DNA of 64,000 nt, from contig NZ_CAHJXL010000001.1 of assembly GCF_903645315.1 (NCBI RefSeq), positions 1,850,001 to 1,914,000 on the forward strand. The letters are read 5' to 3'. How positions within the stretch are numbered: the first letter of the stretch is position 1; each line of letters starts with the position of its first letter. Of this stretch, positions 16,163 through 25,543 are shown one piece after another. The notes beneath the pieces are model-generated. The model was not told where the DNA came from, did no database searches, and saw nothing but the letters and a program-made list of their open reading frames with translations. A program made the position numbers and the translations under genes. The stretch is from Victivallis sp. Marseille-Q1083 (GTDB lineage Bacteria > Verrucomicrobiota > Lentisphaeria > Victivallales > Victivallaceae).

Positions 16163-16305
16163 GGCGGCGCGGATGTTTTTCGCTAAAATATCCGAAGTAT
16201 GGTTGAATTTTCGGCAAAGTCCTGTCCATTATAATATAGCGTTTTTTCGGGAGAGCCGCTAGGTAATTTAACCGATGAATTTTTGAGTGAAGACAGAGCA
16301 GCAGT

Positions 16306-17709
16306 ATGTTTATTCCGGCGTGGATTCTTTTGATCGTTTGCCTGATCCTGGCAGGGATCGCGACGGCGCTCTGGCTCTCCCGGAAATCATTTGCTTCGCT
16401 GCATACCACTTACCTGGAAGTCGAGCGCCAGAAAAATCAGATCGGCGACTTTCTGACCGTTTTTGCCAACAGCCTGCGGGACAACGCCGGACCGGCGGAA
16501 GCGATGAGCAACATCGCGCACTATATCGCCGAACTGGTCAACGCCCAGGCCGTCTGTATCTACGAATATCACGACGGGCAACTGGCGGCTTCCGGCCTAT
16601 CCGGCGCCTATCCGCTGTATCGCGGCCATCGGAGCAGCCGCATGCTGGAGTCGGCGCATTTGTTGGAGCGGCTGCGGCGGGAAAAAATTCCGCTCGGCGC
16701 CGGTTTCATCGGCGAAGTGGCGCTTTCGCAACTGCCGGAACTGCTGGAAGACCCCGGACATGATCCGCGTTTCGCCGATTATCCGGAAGCGAATTTGAGC
16801 TGCATCATCGCCATGCCGATGCTGCGCAACCAGCGGTTGACCGGCGTCATCTGTGCCGTCAACAGCCGGGTCGGCGTTTCTTTCAGCGAAGAGCAATACG
16901 AGCAAATGCGTTTCATCAGCACCCAGGTGGTGGTCACCCAGGAGCTGTTCCGGGTCTACGCCGAAGTCAGCCGCCAGCAGCGCATTCATCAGGAGCTGGA
17001 GTTCGCCCGGCAGCTGCAATCCAGCCTGCTGCCGGAGTCGGTGCCGGCCTGGGATCAGTTCGCCGTTCACGCTTTCACCCGTTCGGCCAAGGAGGTCAAC
17101 GGGGATTTTTATGACTTCGTCGAGATCGACGACAACCGCCTGCTGATCGTCATGGGCGACGCCTGCGGCAAGGGCGTGCCGGCCTGCATGTTGACCTCGA
17201 TGACCCGCAGCTTCATCCGGTCGATTGCCGATCATTTCGCCGACCTGCCCAGCTTTCTGCAGGAGGTCAACAAAAATCTCTACCGCGATTCCGACGCCGA
17301 GCGTTTCGTCACACTGGCCTGCTGCCTGCTCGACCGCCGGCATTCGATCATCGAATATGCCCGTTCCGGCCATACCGACCTGCTCAGCTTCGTCCGCGGC
17401 CACATCCGCCGGCTGTCGCCGGACGGCACCGCGCTCGGCATCCTGCCCAACGAATTTGCTACCTTCGACAGCGTCTGTTTTGAATTCCAGACCGGAATGT
17501 CGCTGCTGCTGTTTTCCGACGGCATCAGTGAAGCGTTGAATGCCGACGGCGAGGAGTACGGCACCGAACGGCTGCAGGAAGTCTTCAAGCAATCGCGGCT
17601 CGACAACGACACGCCGCAGAAGACGTTGAACCGCATTTTGAAATCGGTCGGGGATTTCTCGGTCGAGCAAATCGACGACCAGACGATGATCCTGATCCAG
17701 CATATCTGA
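16306..17709 (+). CDS. Membrane-anchored GAF-PP2C (RsbU/SpoIIE-type) phosphatase
   Basis: A serine/threonine phosphatase of 467 aa for signalling, probably acting on an anti-sigma-factor antagonist (STAS) protein. Residues 3-24 are one transmembrane helix, about 45-215 a GAF-type sensor domain (VCIYEYHDGQ, GAGFIGEVAL, IIAMPMLRNQ), about 220-245 a coiled linker with the RsbU-like FARQLQSSLLPE, and about 250-466 the PP2C domain. Metal-binding aspartates are visible as Asp267 in NGDFYDF and Asp285 in MGDACGKG, with SGHTDLL and LFSDGISEA later. No anti-sigma or antagonist gene adjoins it, so its target lies elsewhere. Confidence 0.88.
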   Translation: MFIPAWILLIVCLILAGIATALWLSRKSFASLHTTYLEVERQKNQIGDFLTVFANSLRDNAGPAEAMSNIAHYIAELVNAQAVCIYEYHDGQLAASGLSGAYPLYRGHRSSRMLESAHLLERLRREKIPLGAGFIGEVALSQLPELLEDPGHDPRFADYPEANLSCIIAMPMLRNQRLTGVICAVNSRVGVSFSEEQYEQMRFISTQVVVTQELFRVYAEVSRQQRIHQELEFARQLQSSLLPESVPAWDQFAVHAFTRSAKEVNGDFYDFVEIDDNRLLIVMGDACGKGVPACMLTSMTRSFIRSIADHFADLPSFLQEVNKNLYRDSDAERFVTLACCLLDRRHSIIEYARSGHTDLLSFVRGHIRRLSPDGTALGILPNEFATFDSVCFEFQTGMSLLLFSDGISEALNADGEEYGTERLQEVFKQSRLDNDTPQKTLNRILKSVGDFSVEQIDDQTMILIQHI

Positions 17710-17718
17710 CCGTCCCGC

Positions 17719-17744
17719 AGCGCCTTGCAAGGCGCTCTTTTTTT
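17719..17744 (+). terminator. Rho-independent terminator of the phosphatase gene
   Basis: The 18-base palindrome AGCGCCTTGCAAGGCGCT (17719-17736) is followed by a run of T, 10 bases after the stop codon. Confidence 0.85.
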
Positions 17745-17967
17745 GATGATCACGGCTGGTTCGGGGGCGGAATGGCGATTCGTTTGACACCACCGCTGAA
17801 GCCGGCTTGTTGTATCCCTGCCTGGGCGGCAGTTGCAAAGCGATGACCTGGGCGCCTCTTGCTCCTCCGGCGAAATCGGATTCCGCTCGATCAGCCTCTT
17901 TATCAAACCTGCGGCAATATGGCGTGCCGGTCCGGCATTTTTCCAGTTCGTAAGAAAAATCTTCCGA

Positions 17968-18007
17968 TAAAAATTGCGCCGCCCCGGCCTTAAACCGGAG
18001 CGGCGCA
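17968..18007 (-). terminator. Rho-independent terminator of the 18024-20672 glycosidase gene
   Basis: On the minus strand TGCGCCGC-T-CCGG pairs with CCGG-GG-GCGGCGCA (17975-18007), then ATTTTTAT. It begins 17 bases after the stop codon. The stretch 17745-17967 between the two terminators holds nothing I can support. Confidence 0.75.
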
Positions 18008-18023
18008 GCAGCGATTGGCACGA

Positions 18024-20672
18024 TTACTTTTGCTTCGGCGCCACTTCGACGATGACCGTCGCCTGCCCCTTCAGCTCCATCGTCCAGCCGGTTTTCGTCG
18101 CGGTCAATTTTTCCGAGGCCGGATAAATCTGCCGGATTTCGAGTTCGGCCGGGTTCAGCTTCAACGCTTCCCAATCGACATCGATGGTCGCCTCCACCGG
18201 TTCCGTGTTGAGGTTATGCACCGAAAAGAACAACGTTTGGTTTTTTCCCTGGCCGAAACGTTCGATGCGGAGAAATTCCCGCGGTTCGGCAACGGCAAGC
18301 GTCACCGCTTCCCAGCCGGCGGCATAGAGTTTGTCCAGCACTTCGATCATCGGCGCCAGTACGTCGGCCGGAATGCCGCGGCCCGGATAAATGCCCCAGA
18401 GCAGATGGTATTCGATCGATTCCATCGGCTGCATGTGGTACGGCAGATAAGTGGCCGGCCGCTGGCGGGCCATCGTCCGCAGAAATTCCGGATTCCACAC
18501 GCTGCTGTTTTCGATGCCGAAGATGTCCAGTTGCGGCGTCGAGAAGGTGATCGGCCCGAAGGCGTTTGCCATGAAAACCATATCCTTCGCGTGATATTTG
18601 TCGCCCATATAGTTGAGCCATTCGACCGAACTGAAGCCGCGCGGAATCATCGGCTGCAGGGTGTCCGGGTCGAAACTGATCGGGCTGGTGCTGTAGCGGA
18701 AATTTTCACGGCGGTAATCGGCCGGCGCATCGAGGAAACAATCCAGCCCGAAGCCGTCGATCCGCGCTCCGGTGGTTTCTTCGATCTGGGCGATGGTCGG
18801 AATCAGGCAGAGGTCCTCGTTGACCAGTCCCTTGCCGCCCGGAATCGCCGGATTCAGGTTGCACGGAATCATCGCGCCGAAACCGCTGTCGCCGATCCAG
18901 CCGGGCCGGTAAGCGAGGTTCATGATCGGCTTGCCGTCCCGGTCATACATGCCGGACACCTGCGCCGCGTGCATCAGCGCCGTGACGAACGGCCGGATTT
19001 CGATGCCGTCGGCATGGGGATGGCAGTTGTACGCCTGGGTGTAATGCAGCGGCAGGAATTTTTTCCACTCCTCTTCATCGCCGTCACTCAGTTTTTTCAG
19101 CCGCTCCACCGTTCCCTCGTAGGTCGGCTCCGCATCGTCGCCCATGCTGAACTGCAGGAATTCCGGCTCGATGTAGACCAGATTCAGCACGCCGTTTTCG
19201 GAATTCCAGGCCGCATACTGGCGGGCGCCGTCGATGCCCCAGAAGAAACGGTAGCCGCCTTTGATCAGCTCCTCCGGCGTATCTTCCGTTTCCCGCCAGC
19301 CGAGTTCCCAGCCGCCGCCTTTGCCGACCCGGTCGACGAAGAACTGCGGATAGAACCGGTAATAACTTTCCGCCGCCGACCGGAAACCCCAGTTCGGATC
19401 ATGCCGGTAAATCGTGACGCTGAAATCGGCTGCCGCCAGCGTCCCGCCGGCCGCCTTCGGCTCGTCCAGCAGCGCGATGTCGAAAGCGACATAGTAAAGT
19501 TTTTCCCGCGGATTGACCGCCAGCCGGTAGGCGGTCGGCTCGTCCAGCCGGATCGCCATGCTGAGCCCGCCTTCTTCGGCGCTCAGGCTGCTGAACGGAT
19601 AATCGGTCAAACGCTCTTCCAGATGCGGCACCTTGCGGCTGCTGAGGAACGGCCGGCTTTTGCGGGTCAGACTTTTGCCCCACTCCCAGTCGAAATCGGC
19701 GACCGGCAGCGCGACATAAACCGTAATCGCCCGGTCTTCGCCGTTCGTCGACGCGACGGTGCCGTTGACGGTGATATGGTCGTCAAACGCCCGATATTCG
19801 GCCGTCAGTTTCAAGCCCTGGTCCGTCAATTCCGTGACCTGCTCAACCGCGTCCGGGCTGATCTGGCGCACTGTCCCGCCGGCCGCGACCGGCGCTTTGC
19901 CGTTCTTGCGGTCGAACAGCAGCACTCCGGAAATCCGGTCATTCTCTCCGCCGACGGTGAAGCCGTCCAGACCGATGTCGGCGATTTCGCCGTGTTCGCC
20001 GATCGTCAGCGACAGCCCGTCCCGGGTTTCCAGCTTCGCCGCCGCGTCAACCGCCGCCGCCGACTTCAGCGCCTCCGGCTCGAGATAACCGCCGTCGAAC
20101 AGCGTCATCTCGGTATCTTCGCCGATCAGTTTCAGCTCGGCAATCTCAAACCGGTATTCATGTGGATAACTGAACGGCATCTCATAGAGGTAAACATCCA
20201 GCCCGATGGCGGCGCCGCGATCGATTTTGGCGATATTCAGCTCGATATCCTGCCAGTCGCCGACTTTGACGGTCGCATTGCCGGCCCCCTGCTGCACCGG
20301 CGGAAAGCCGGCCAGGTTTTCATGCCGGTATTCGTCGTCGTAAATCGTCACGGCGATGTTTTTGCCGACCGCGACGATATCCTTGACCTCGGTATCCAGT
20401 TTGACGCGCATTTTCAATCTGGTATAGCCGCGCCAGTCCTGCGGTTTGCCGCGGTAGCCGACCCGGGGAAAATCCTCCGCGCCGCCGTCCGGCTCCGCGA
20501 CCACCGTCAACGGGTCTGCCGCCGTGATGCGAATCGGCATGGTGCCGTCGGCTTCCGCTTTCCAGTCTTTGACACCGTGCAGGAGGTCATACTGGTTGGA
20601 AGTGCCGGCGGCGACAACGGGAGTGCTCAACAACGCCACCCCCAACAGAGAAAGAAATTGTTTTTTCTTCAT
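18024..20672 (-). CDS. Large secreted glycosidase-like protein, family not assigned
   Basis: An 882-aa exported protein starting with MKKKQFLSLLGVALLSTPVVAAG, a clear signal peptide with cleavage after AAG or VAA. Residues about 30-200 are beta-rich with carbohydrate-binding character (WRGYTRLKMRVKLDTEV, GDWQDIELNIAKID). The middle (about 210-430) looks like a beta-sandwich, and the region about 430-790 like a TIM barrel, with FFWGIDGARQYAAW, MNLAYRPGWIGDSGFG and GARIDGFGLDCFLDAP. The C-terminus is an all-beta domain. Acidic residues in DGFGLDCF are catalytic candidates, but I recognise no CAZy family. The ATG at 20672 has GGAGA upstream and is better than an in-frame ATG 90 bases earlier. 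A LacI gene is divergent from it. Confidence 0.6.
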   Translation of the reverse strand: MKKKQFLSLLGVALLSTPVVAAGTSNQYDLLHGVKDWKAEADGTMPIRITAADPLTVVAEPDGGAEDFPRVGYRGKPQDWRGYTRLKMRVKLDTEVKDIVAVGKNIAVTIYDDEYRHENLAGFPPVQQGAGNATVKVGDWQDIELNIAKIDRGAAIGLDVYLYEMPFSYPHEYRFEIAELKLIGEDTEMTLFDGGYLEPEALKSAAAVDAAAKLETRDGLSLTIGEHGEIADIGLDGFTVGGENDRISGVLLFDRKNGKAPVAAGGTVRQISPDAVEQVTELTDQGLKLTAEYRAFDDHITVNGTVASTNGEDRAITVYVALPVADFDWEWGKSLTRKSRPFLSSRKVPHLEERLTDYPFSSLSAEEGGLSMAIRLDEPTAYRLAVNPREKLYYVAFDIALLDEPKAAGGTLAAADFSVTIYRHDPNWGFRSAAESYYRFYPQFFVDRVGKGGGWELGWRETEDTPEELIKGGYRFFWGIDGARQYAAWNSENGVLNLVYIEPEFLQFSMGDDAEPTYEGTVERLKKLSDGDEEEWKKFLPLHYTQAYNCHPHADGIEIRPFVTALMHAAQVSGMYDRDGKPIMNLAYRPGWIGDSGFGAMIPCNLNPAIPGGKGLVNEDLCLIPTIAQIEETTGARIDGFGLDCFLDAPADYRRENFRYSTSPISFDPDTLQPMIPRGFSSVEWLNYMGDKYHAKDMVFMANAFGPITFSTPQLDIFGIENSSVWNPEFLRTMARQRPATYLPYHMQPMESIEYHLLWGIYPGRGIPADVLAPMIEVLDKLYAAGWEAVTLAVAEPREFLRIERFGQGKNQTLFFSVHNLNTEPVEATIDVDWEALKLNPAELEIRQIYPASEKLTATKTGWTMELKGQATVIVEVAPKQK

Positions 20673-20724
20673 GCGATGGGTCTCCAAAATGGTTTCCGGG
20701 GAAAATTGTCTTCGACTGTTTTTA

Positions 20725-20753
20725 TTTATAGTGTATTTTGACGAAAAAGTCAA
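20725..20753 (-). promoter_or_regulatory. Predicted promoter of the 18024-20672 gene
   Basis: Minus-strand TTGACT (20748-20753), 17-base spacer, TATAAA (20725-20730); transcription would begin about 45 bases before the start codon. The spacer contains the inverted pair TTGAC/GTCAA. Confidence 0.6.
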
Positions 20754-20790
20754 CCCTTTCAATGTAAATTAACGCAAAAAAATGCCACTG

Positions 20791-20820
20791 GTTGCATGCT
20801 AATATTAGCAACGGGTTGCA
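20791..20820. promoter_or_regulatory. Candidate operator between divergent promoters
   Basis: The perfect palindrome TGCTAATATTAGCA (20797-20810) is flanked by GTTGCA at 20791-20796 and again at 20815-20820. It lies between the glycosidase and LacI promoters, where a LacI-type dimer could control both. Confidence 0.45.
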
Positions 20821-20893
20821 TTTATTGGTTTTTCTGTAACACCTTTATTTTTAATGTAATTTAACTTTTTTTACATTTTTTTTCATCAGGGTA

Positions 20894-20922
20894 TTGACAT
20901 TGTTTTCTTTTTTTGCTATAAT
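20894..20922 (+). promoter_or_regulatory. Consensus sigma70 promoter of the second LacI gene
   Basis: Perfect TTGACA (20894-20899), 17-base spacer and perfect TATAAT (20917-20922). The leader before the start codon at 20973 would be about 44 bases. Confidence 0.75.
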
Positions 20923-20972
20923 TTTCCTTGGAGCTTCGGCTGCAAAATAGGAACCGAAATGAAGTAGAAATC

Positions 20973-21992
20973 ATGGACATCAGAACTTTTGCCAAAATGC
21001 TGGATGTTTCCGAGTCGACGGTTTCCCGGGCGTTCAGCGGAAAATCGCCGGTCCGGCATGAGACCAAGCGCCGCATCTTTCAGAAGGCGGCCGAGCTCGG
21101 CTACCGCCCGAACGGCCATCTGGCCAACAACAATCTGCCGTTCGCTCGGGAGCAGATCGTCTTTATCCATCCGCTGCCCAGAACCCAGCTCGGCATGGAT
21201 TTTCTCTTCGCCGAAATATACGAAGGCATCAGCGCGGTATTCCAGACGGTCGGCTGGCAGGTCAGTCCCCATCTGCTGTTCAACGACATTCCGCTGCTCG
21301 GCGATTTTTATTACGATGTGTTCAAGGCGGCCAACATTCACGGCATCATCTGCGGCTGTGAGACCGATCTCTATCCGGACTTGAAGAAACGGCTCGACTG
21401 CTGGGCGAAGCCGTTCGTTCTGGTCGGCAGCAACAACCCGCATCAGGCCAACAATGTCCGGGTTGACATCCGGGCCGGCGGCCGCATGGTCGGCGAATAT
21501 TTCCGGCGGATCGGCCGCAAACGTCCGGCTGTGATCCTCGGCGACTACAAGCGGGAATGTCTCGATGACATCGAGCATTCGCTGGCCCGCGGCAAGGAGC
21601 GCGGTTTCCTCGACGGCATCGGAATGGACCGCAAGGAGGTGATCTGGATCCGCGGCGGCTACTCCTACGCCGACGGTTTCGCCAGTTGCCTGAAGCTGTT
21701 GCAGACCGGGGCGCCGTTCGACTGCGTTTTCTGCGGCAACGATATTCTGGCGACCGGCTTTCTGGCCGCCGCCCATGCCAACGGCATCCGGGTTCCCGAT
21801 GATGTCGCGGTATTCGGTTTCGACAACATCGAAGTGTCGCAGTTTACGATTCCGGCTTTGAGCACGGTGGATCTCCAGCGGCGGGAAATCGGCCGGGCTG
21901 CCGCCGATGGTTTGCTGGACTTGATCCGGCATCGGGACTGCCGGGTGGATTTGACGCTGAAACCACAACTGATTTTACGGGATTCCGCTTGA
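20973..21992 (+). CDS. LacI family transcriptional regulator
   Basis: A 339-aa sugar-responsive regulator. The helix-turn-helix is at the very N-terminus ([21 protein letters not shown], one residue over the core motif), followed by GYRPNGHLA and a ligand-binding domain with [27 protein letters not shown] and [15 protein letters not shown]. The ATG at 20973 places the HTH where family members have it; an in-frame TTG 45 bases earlier sits at the expected transcription start and is unlikely. It is divergent from the secreted glycosidase and runs into a pseudopilin gene 50 bases downstream. Confidence 0.92.
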   Translation: MDIRTFAKMLDVSESTVSRAFSGKSPVRHETKRRIFQKAAELGYRPNGHLANNNLPFAREQIVFIHPLPRTQLGMDFLFAEIYEGISAVFQTVGWQVSPHLLFNDIPLLGDFYYDVFKAANIHGIICGCETDLYPDLKKRLDCWAKPFVLVGSNNPHQANNVRVDIRAGGRMVGEYFRRIGRKRPAVILGDYKRECLDDIEHSLARGKERGFLDGIGMDRKEVIWIRGGYSYADGFASCLKLLQTGAPFDCVFCGNDILATGFLAAAHANGIRVPDDVAVFGFDNIEVSQFTIPALSTVDLQRREIGRAAADGLLDLIRHRDCRVDLTLKPQLILRDSA

Positions 21993-22042
21993 ATAATTAC
22001 ATCTGTTCCAAAATAATAACCAACGGAAAGGATTCTCTTGAA

Positions 22043-22747
22043 ATGAACAAAAAATTCACACTCATTGAACTGCTGGTTGTGATCGCGATCATCGCCATTC
22101 TCGCCAGCATGCTGCTGCCGGCGCTGGCCAAAGCGAAAGTGGCCGCCCAAAACATCAAATGCACCAGCCAGCTCAAGCAGATCGCGCTGGCGCTCGCCAT
22201 ATACGGCAATGACAGCGACGACTATTTCGCGCCGTATTACTATGATGGCGACACTCAGACCGATACCAACTATCCCGGTTACAAATGGTTTCTCGAAGAC
22301 AACCATTTTGTCAACTGGATGGATTTGATTTTTCCGTATCTCGGTTCGATCGATTCCTTCTATTGTCCGCAGCAGAGCACCGACCGGGATTCCATCGGCA
22401 GTTACGGCTACAATTCGGAATTGAACGGCTGGACTTACAATGCGGCAGGCGGCACCAAACTGCCGGTCAAATCCACCAAAGTCAAGTCGCCGACCGATTT
22501 GATCATGAACTACGATGAGATTTCCATTTATCATGGCCAGAGCACCCCGTACTGGCAATATCTGGCCTACACGGACCCGAAATCGTGGCCCGGCAACGGC
22601 TTCTACTTCCATGGCGATACCAGCAGTGGATTCTCCTTCGTCGACGGCCATGTTGAAAACCACAAACGTGAGGGCAAGATCGGCCGGCGTGCCGGCAGCG
22701 AAGGCAGCTATTGCCGCTACACCAATTTGAAAATCAACAACGACTGA
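22043..22747 (+). CDS. Prepilin-like protein, second copy
   Basis: A 234-aa pseudopilin with leader MNKK, the cleavage/helix motif [16 protein letters not shown] and a globular domain ending in [16 protein letters not shown], an H-x10-DG variant of the family motif. GGAAAGG lies upstream of the ATG at 22043, which gives the short leader expected for prepilin peptidase; an in-frame ATG at 21989 would make it too long. It follows the LacI gene without a terminator and is followed by a strong one. The middle of the protein is unlike the pseudopilin at 5289, although the helix is identical at the DNA level for 49 bases. Confidence 0.85.
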   Translation: MNKKFTLIELLVVIAIIAILASMLLPALAKAKVAAQNIKCTSQLKQIALALAIYGNDSDDYFAPYYYDGDTQTDTNYPGYKWFLEDNHFVNWMDLIFPYLGSIDSFYCPQQSTDRDSIGSYGYNSELNGWTYNAAGGTKLPVKSTKVKSPTDLIMNYDEISIYHGQSTPYWQYLAYTDPKSWPGNGFYFHGDTSSGFSFVDGHVENHKREGKIGRRAGSEGSYCRYTNLKINND

Positions 22748-22766
22748 TTTTTCTTCAAGCCCATAT

Positions 22767-22813
22767 ACTCCCGGGCGGCGGAACTCCCTTTCTGCCGCAG
22801 CCGGGAGTTTTTT
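22767..22813 (+). terminator. Rho-independent terminator behind the pseudopilin gene
   Basis: ACTCCCGG pairs with CCGGGAGT, with an inner GCGGC/GCCGC stem, followed by a T tract (22767-22813). From here to 22944 nothing else is evident. Confidence 0.8.
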
Positions 22814-22944
22814 CATCGATTGCCGCGGCCCGGTGAGCGGCGGGGCATTTTCGGGTTGCCGATACGGCGGTTGATATTTTCATAATACCTTTGTACGCAA
22901 TATATTTTTGCCGATTTTTTTTGATTTTTTTTACCGTCCCGGCA

Positions 22945-22973
22945 TTGACATTGCCCGGGCGTTTCGCTATTGT
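22945..22973 (+). promoter_or_regulatory. Predicted promoter of the SGNH/GH172 cluster
   Basis: TTGACA (22945-22950), 17-base spacer, TATTGT (22968-22973), leaving a leader of about 165 bases before the SGNH gene. The -10 box is preceded by GC, as in the two LacI promoters. No stable leader structure was obvious to me. Confidence 0.55.
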
Positions 22974-23145
22974 TATAGAAAGCCGCCCAACCGAACCGGC
23001 GAAACCGGAAAGAAGGGAAAAGATAAGACCCGGAAACAGGCGTTCCGGCTTCCAGGCAGAACCGGGCAAACGGGCCCACAAACGAACAATCGACGAAGAA
23101 CAGCCGAAACTCCGGCCGTTTTTTGTCTTTCAGAAAGGGATTGAT

Positions 23146-24300
23146 ATGAAATTTCATTTTGCCGGCGTGATTCCGAAAATATTTTCTATTTTGCTTGCAT
23201 CCGGAACAATCACCACCACGCAGGCGGAATCCCCCCGCGATATTACCGAAATCGACTCCAACTTCAAAGTAGCCACGGTCGGAAATCTCACCGTACAGTA
23301 TTACAATGCCCTCGAAGCGCCGTTTGTCGTCGAAGGCTTCGCCTGGCGCACCGCTCCGACCGCACCGCTGTACCGGCTTCCGGAATCCTTCTCCGTCCAG
23401 GAAATCAACGAAGGCGCACTTTACCTGGCCCACAACACCGCCGGCGGCGCGATCCGTTTTCGCTCGGATTCGCCCTATATTGTATTGCGCAGCCGTCTTG
23501 CATACTCCGCGGACATGAATCATATGCCGCGAACCGGAAGCGCCGGATTCGATTTGTATTGCGGAGCGGGCGCGGACATCCGGTACCGGGCGACGGCGCA
23601 GCCGAATCCGGGCCAGGAAGTCATCGAGACGCCGCTGGCCTGGGTCGAGTCCGGAAAACTATACGACTGGACCTTGAACCTGCCGCTTTACGGCGGGGCG
23701 GATACCATTGAAATCGGCATCGCCCCCGGCAGTCAGATCCTGCCGCCGGCGCCGCACAAAATCACCGCCCCGATCCTGTTCTACGGCTCCAGCATTACAC
23801 AGGGCGGCTGTGCGTCACGGCCCGGAAACGCTTATCCGTCGCTTTTGTGCCGGGCGCTCGACGCGCCGCAGATCAATCTCGGTTTCTCCGGTTCCGGCCG
23901 CGGCGAAATCGCCCTTGCCGAAGCCATCGGTAAACTGCAACTGGCCGCAATCGTCCTCGACTACGATCACAATGCGCCGGACGAAGCCCATTTGCGGGCG
24001 ACGCATGAGCCGTTTTTTCAGGCAATCCGGCGCCAACAGCCCGAGCTGCCGGTGATTATGGTATCCAAATGCGATTTCGCACCGGGTCAGGAGGAACGGC
24101 GCGCCATCATTCGCCAGACGTACGAAAACGCCGTCAAAGCCGGCGACCGGAACGTCTGGTTTATTGACGGCGAAAGCCTTTTCGGCAACGAGGACCGCGA
24201 CGCCTGTACCGTGGACGGCTGCCACCCGAACGATCTGGGGTTTTACCGGATGTACCGGACGATGCTTCCGGTGCTGCAAGAAGCATTGCCGGCCAAATGA
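23146..24300 (+). CDS. Secreted SGNH/GDSL hydrolase (putative carbohydrate esterase)
   Basis: A 384-aa exported esterase, starting with a signal peptide (residues 1-27, ending TTQAE). Residues about 35-200 are a beta-sandwich N-terminal domain as in SGNH esterases with an appended jelly roll. The catalytic domain shows block I YGSSITQGG (nucleophile Ser216), block II INLGFSGSGRGE, the DYDHN block and the final DGCHPND with the Asp and His of the triad. Deacylation of acetylated glycans is the usual role. I chose the ATG at 23146 (GAAAGGGA upstream); the open frame extends further but would bury the signal peptide. It leads a cluster with GH172, DUF5107 and DUF4838 genes. Confidence 0.85.
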   Translation: MKFHFAGVIPKIFSILLASGTITTTQAESPRDITEIDSNFKVATVGNLTVQYYNALEAPFVVEGFAWRTAPTAPLYRLPESFSVQEINEGALYLAHNTAGGAIRFRSDSPYIVLRSRLAYSADMNHMPRTGSAGFDLYCGAGADIRYRATAQPNPGQEVIETPLAWVESGKLYDWTLNLPLYGGADTIEIGIAPGSQILPPAPHKITAPILFYGSSITQGGCASRPGNAYPSLLCRALDAPQINLGFSGSGRGEIALAEAIGKLQLAAIVLDYDHNAPDEAHLRATHEPFFQAIRRQQPELPVIMVSKCDFAPGQEERRAIIRQTYENAVKAGDRNVWFIDGESLFGNEDRDACTVDGCHPNDLGFYRMYRTMLPVLQEALPAK

Positions 24301-24425
24301 AGCAGTTCCCGGCGCACCGAGAGAGAGAGGGCGGTCAATGGTGTTAATCATGAAAAAAACGGCAAATTGCATTCGTATTCCCAATCATTGAATGATTATT
24401 TTTCAACAAAAAATCGGAGAACCTC

Positions 24426-25520
24426 ATGGAAATCAGCAAAATTGCATCCGCCTCCTGGTCTACGGTTTCACGGCTCAGTCTGGCTCAAACCCGTTCCATA
24501 TGTTGTGAAAATCCCACCGGCGCCAAGGGGGGCGGCGCCCGCGCCGTCGACGGCATCGATACGCCGTTCGCCAAACGAGCCGGCCTCGGCGTCGGCTGGA
24601 AGGCCAATCCGCGGGTCATCATTCCGGCCGGTTCCACCTATACGCTGGCGGAGATTGCCGGCGAAGGCGTCATCCAGCAAATCTGGATTACGCCGGGCGG
24701 CCCGATGCGCCACTGGATTCTGCGGATGTATTGGGAGGAGGAGGAACAGCCGGCCGTCGAATGTCCGCTCGGCGATTTCTTCTGCAACGGCTGGGATGAG
24801 GTGAGTTACGTCAATTCGCTGCCGGTCTGCGTCAACCCGGGCAGCGGCTACAACTGTTACTGGGAAATGCCGTTCCGCCGCCGGGCGAAAATTACTTTGA
24901 CCAACCTCGGCGCCGCCGACAACTGCGTCTATTACCAGGTCAATTATGCGCTCGGCGACGTTCCGCCGGACGCCGGCTATTTCCATGCGCAATTCCGCCG
25001 GGTCAATCCGCTGCCGTACAAGACCGAATACACCATCCTCGACGGCGTCCGCGGCATCGGCCACTATGTCGGCACCTATCTGGCCTGGGGCGTCAACCAC
25101 AACGGCTGGTGGGGGGAAGGCGAAATCAAATTCTACCTCGACGGCGACCGGGAGTTTCCGACCATCTGCGGGACCGGCACCGAGGATTACTTCTGCGGCT
25201 CCTACAACTTCGAGGATCACCAGACGCACCAGTACCGGGAATTCTGCACGCCGTATGCCGGCATGCCGCAGGTCATCCGGCCGGACGGCGTCTACCGTTC
25301 CCAGCAGCGTTTCGGCCTGTACCGCTGGCACCTCACCGATCCGGTCCGGTTCGCCCGGGACCTCAAGGTGACGATCCAGGCGCTCGGCTGGCGGACCACC
25401 GAACCGCGCCGTTATCTGCCGCTGCAGGACGATATCGCTTCGGTTGCCTTCTGGTACCAGACGCTGCCGGCTTCGCCATTCCCGCCGCTGCCGGACCGCG
25501 ATCAACTGGAAGTGATTTGA
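24426..25520 (+). CDS. GH172 (DUF2961) glycoside hydrolase
   Basis: A 364-aa protein of the DUF2961 family, now CAZy GH172, whose known members act on fructofuranosides (difructose dianhydride) or D-arabinofuranosides. Family blocks are all present: WITPGGPMRHWILRMYWEE, PLGDFFCNGWDE, PFRRRAKITLTN, WWGEGEIKFYLDGD and ICGTGTEDYFCGSYNF. The Glu residues in WGEGE and GTED are the catalytic candidates. No signal peptide is visible, so it is probably cytoplasmic. A terminator follows directly. Known members form trimers or hexamers. Substrate cannot be read from sequence. Confidence 0.88.
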   Translation: MEISKIASASWSTVSRLSLAQTRSICCENPTGAKGGGARAVDGIDTPFAKRAGLGVGWKANPRVIIPAGSTYTLAEIAGEGVIQQIWITPGGPMRHWILRMYWEEEEQPAVECPLGDFFCNGWDEVSYVNSLPVCVNPGSGYNCYWEMPFRRRAKITLTNLGAADNCVYYQVNYALGDVPPDAGYFHAQFRRVNPLPYKTEYTILDGVRGIGHYVGTYLAWGVNHNGWWGEGEIKFYLDGDREFPTICGTGTEDYFCGSYNFEDHQTHQYREFCTPYAGMPQVIRPDGVYRSQQRFGLYRWHLTDPVRFARDLKVTIQALGWRTTEPRRYLPLQDDIASVAFWYQTLPASPFPPLPDRDQLEVI

Positions 25521-25543
25521 AGGTTTCCGGCGCAGAGGGTGAT

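Noticed and set aside
18015-20741. A 908-codon plus-strand frame opposite the large secreted glycosidase.
   Set aside because: Antisense shadow: no signal peptide, biased composition, no known motif, while the minus-strand frame has a signal peptide, promoter and terminator.
22891-23145. N-terminal extension of the SGNH hydrolase frame.
   Set aside because: The open frame reaches back across the predicted promoter; the signal peptide and ribosome site place the real start at 23146.
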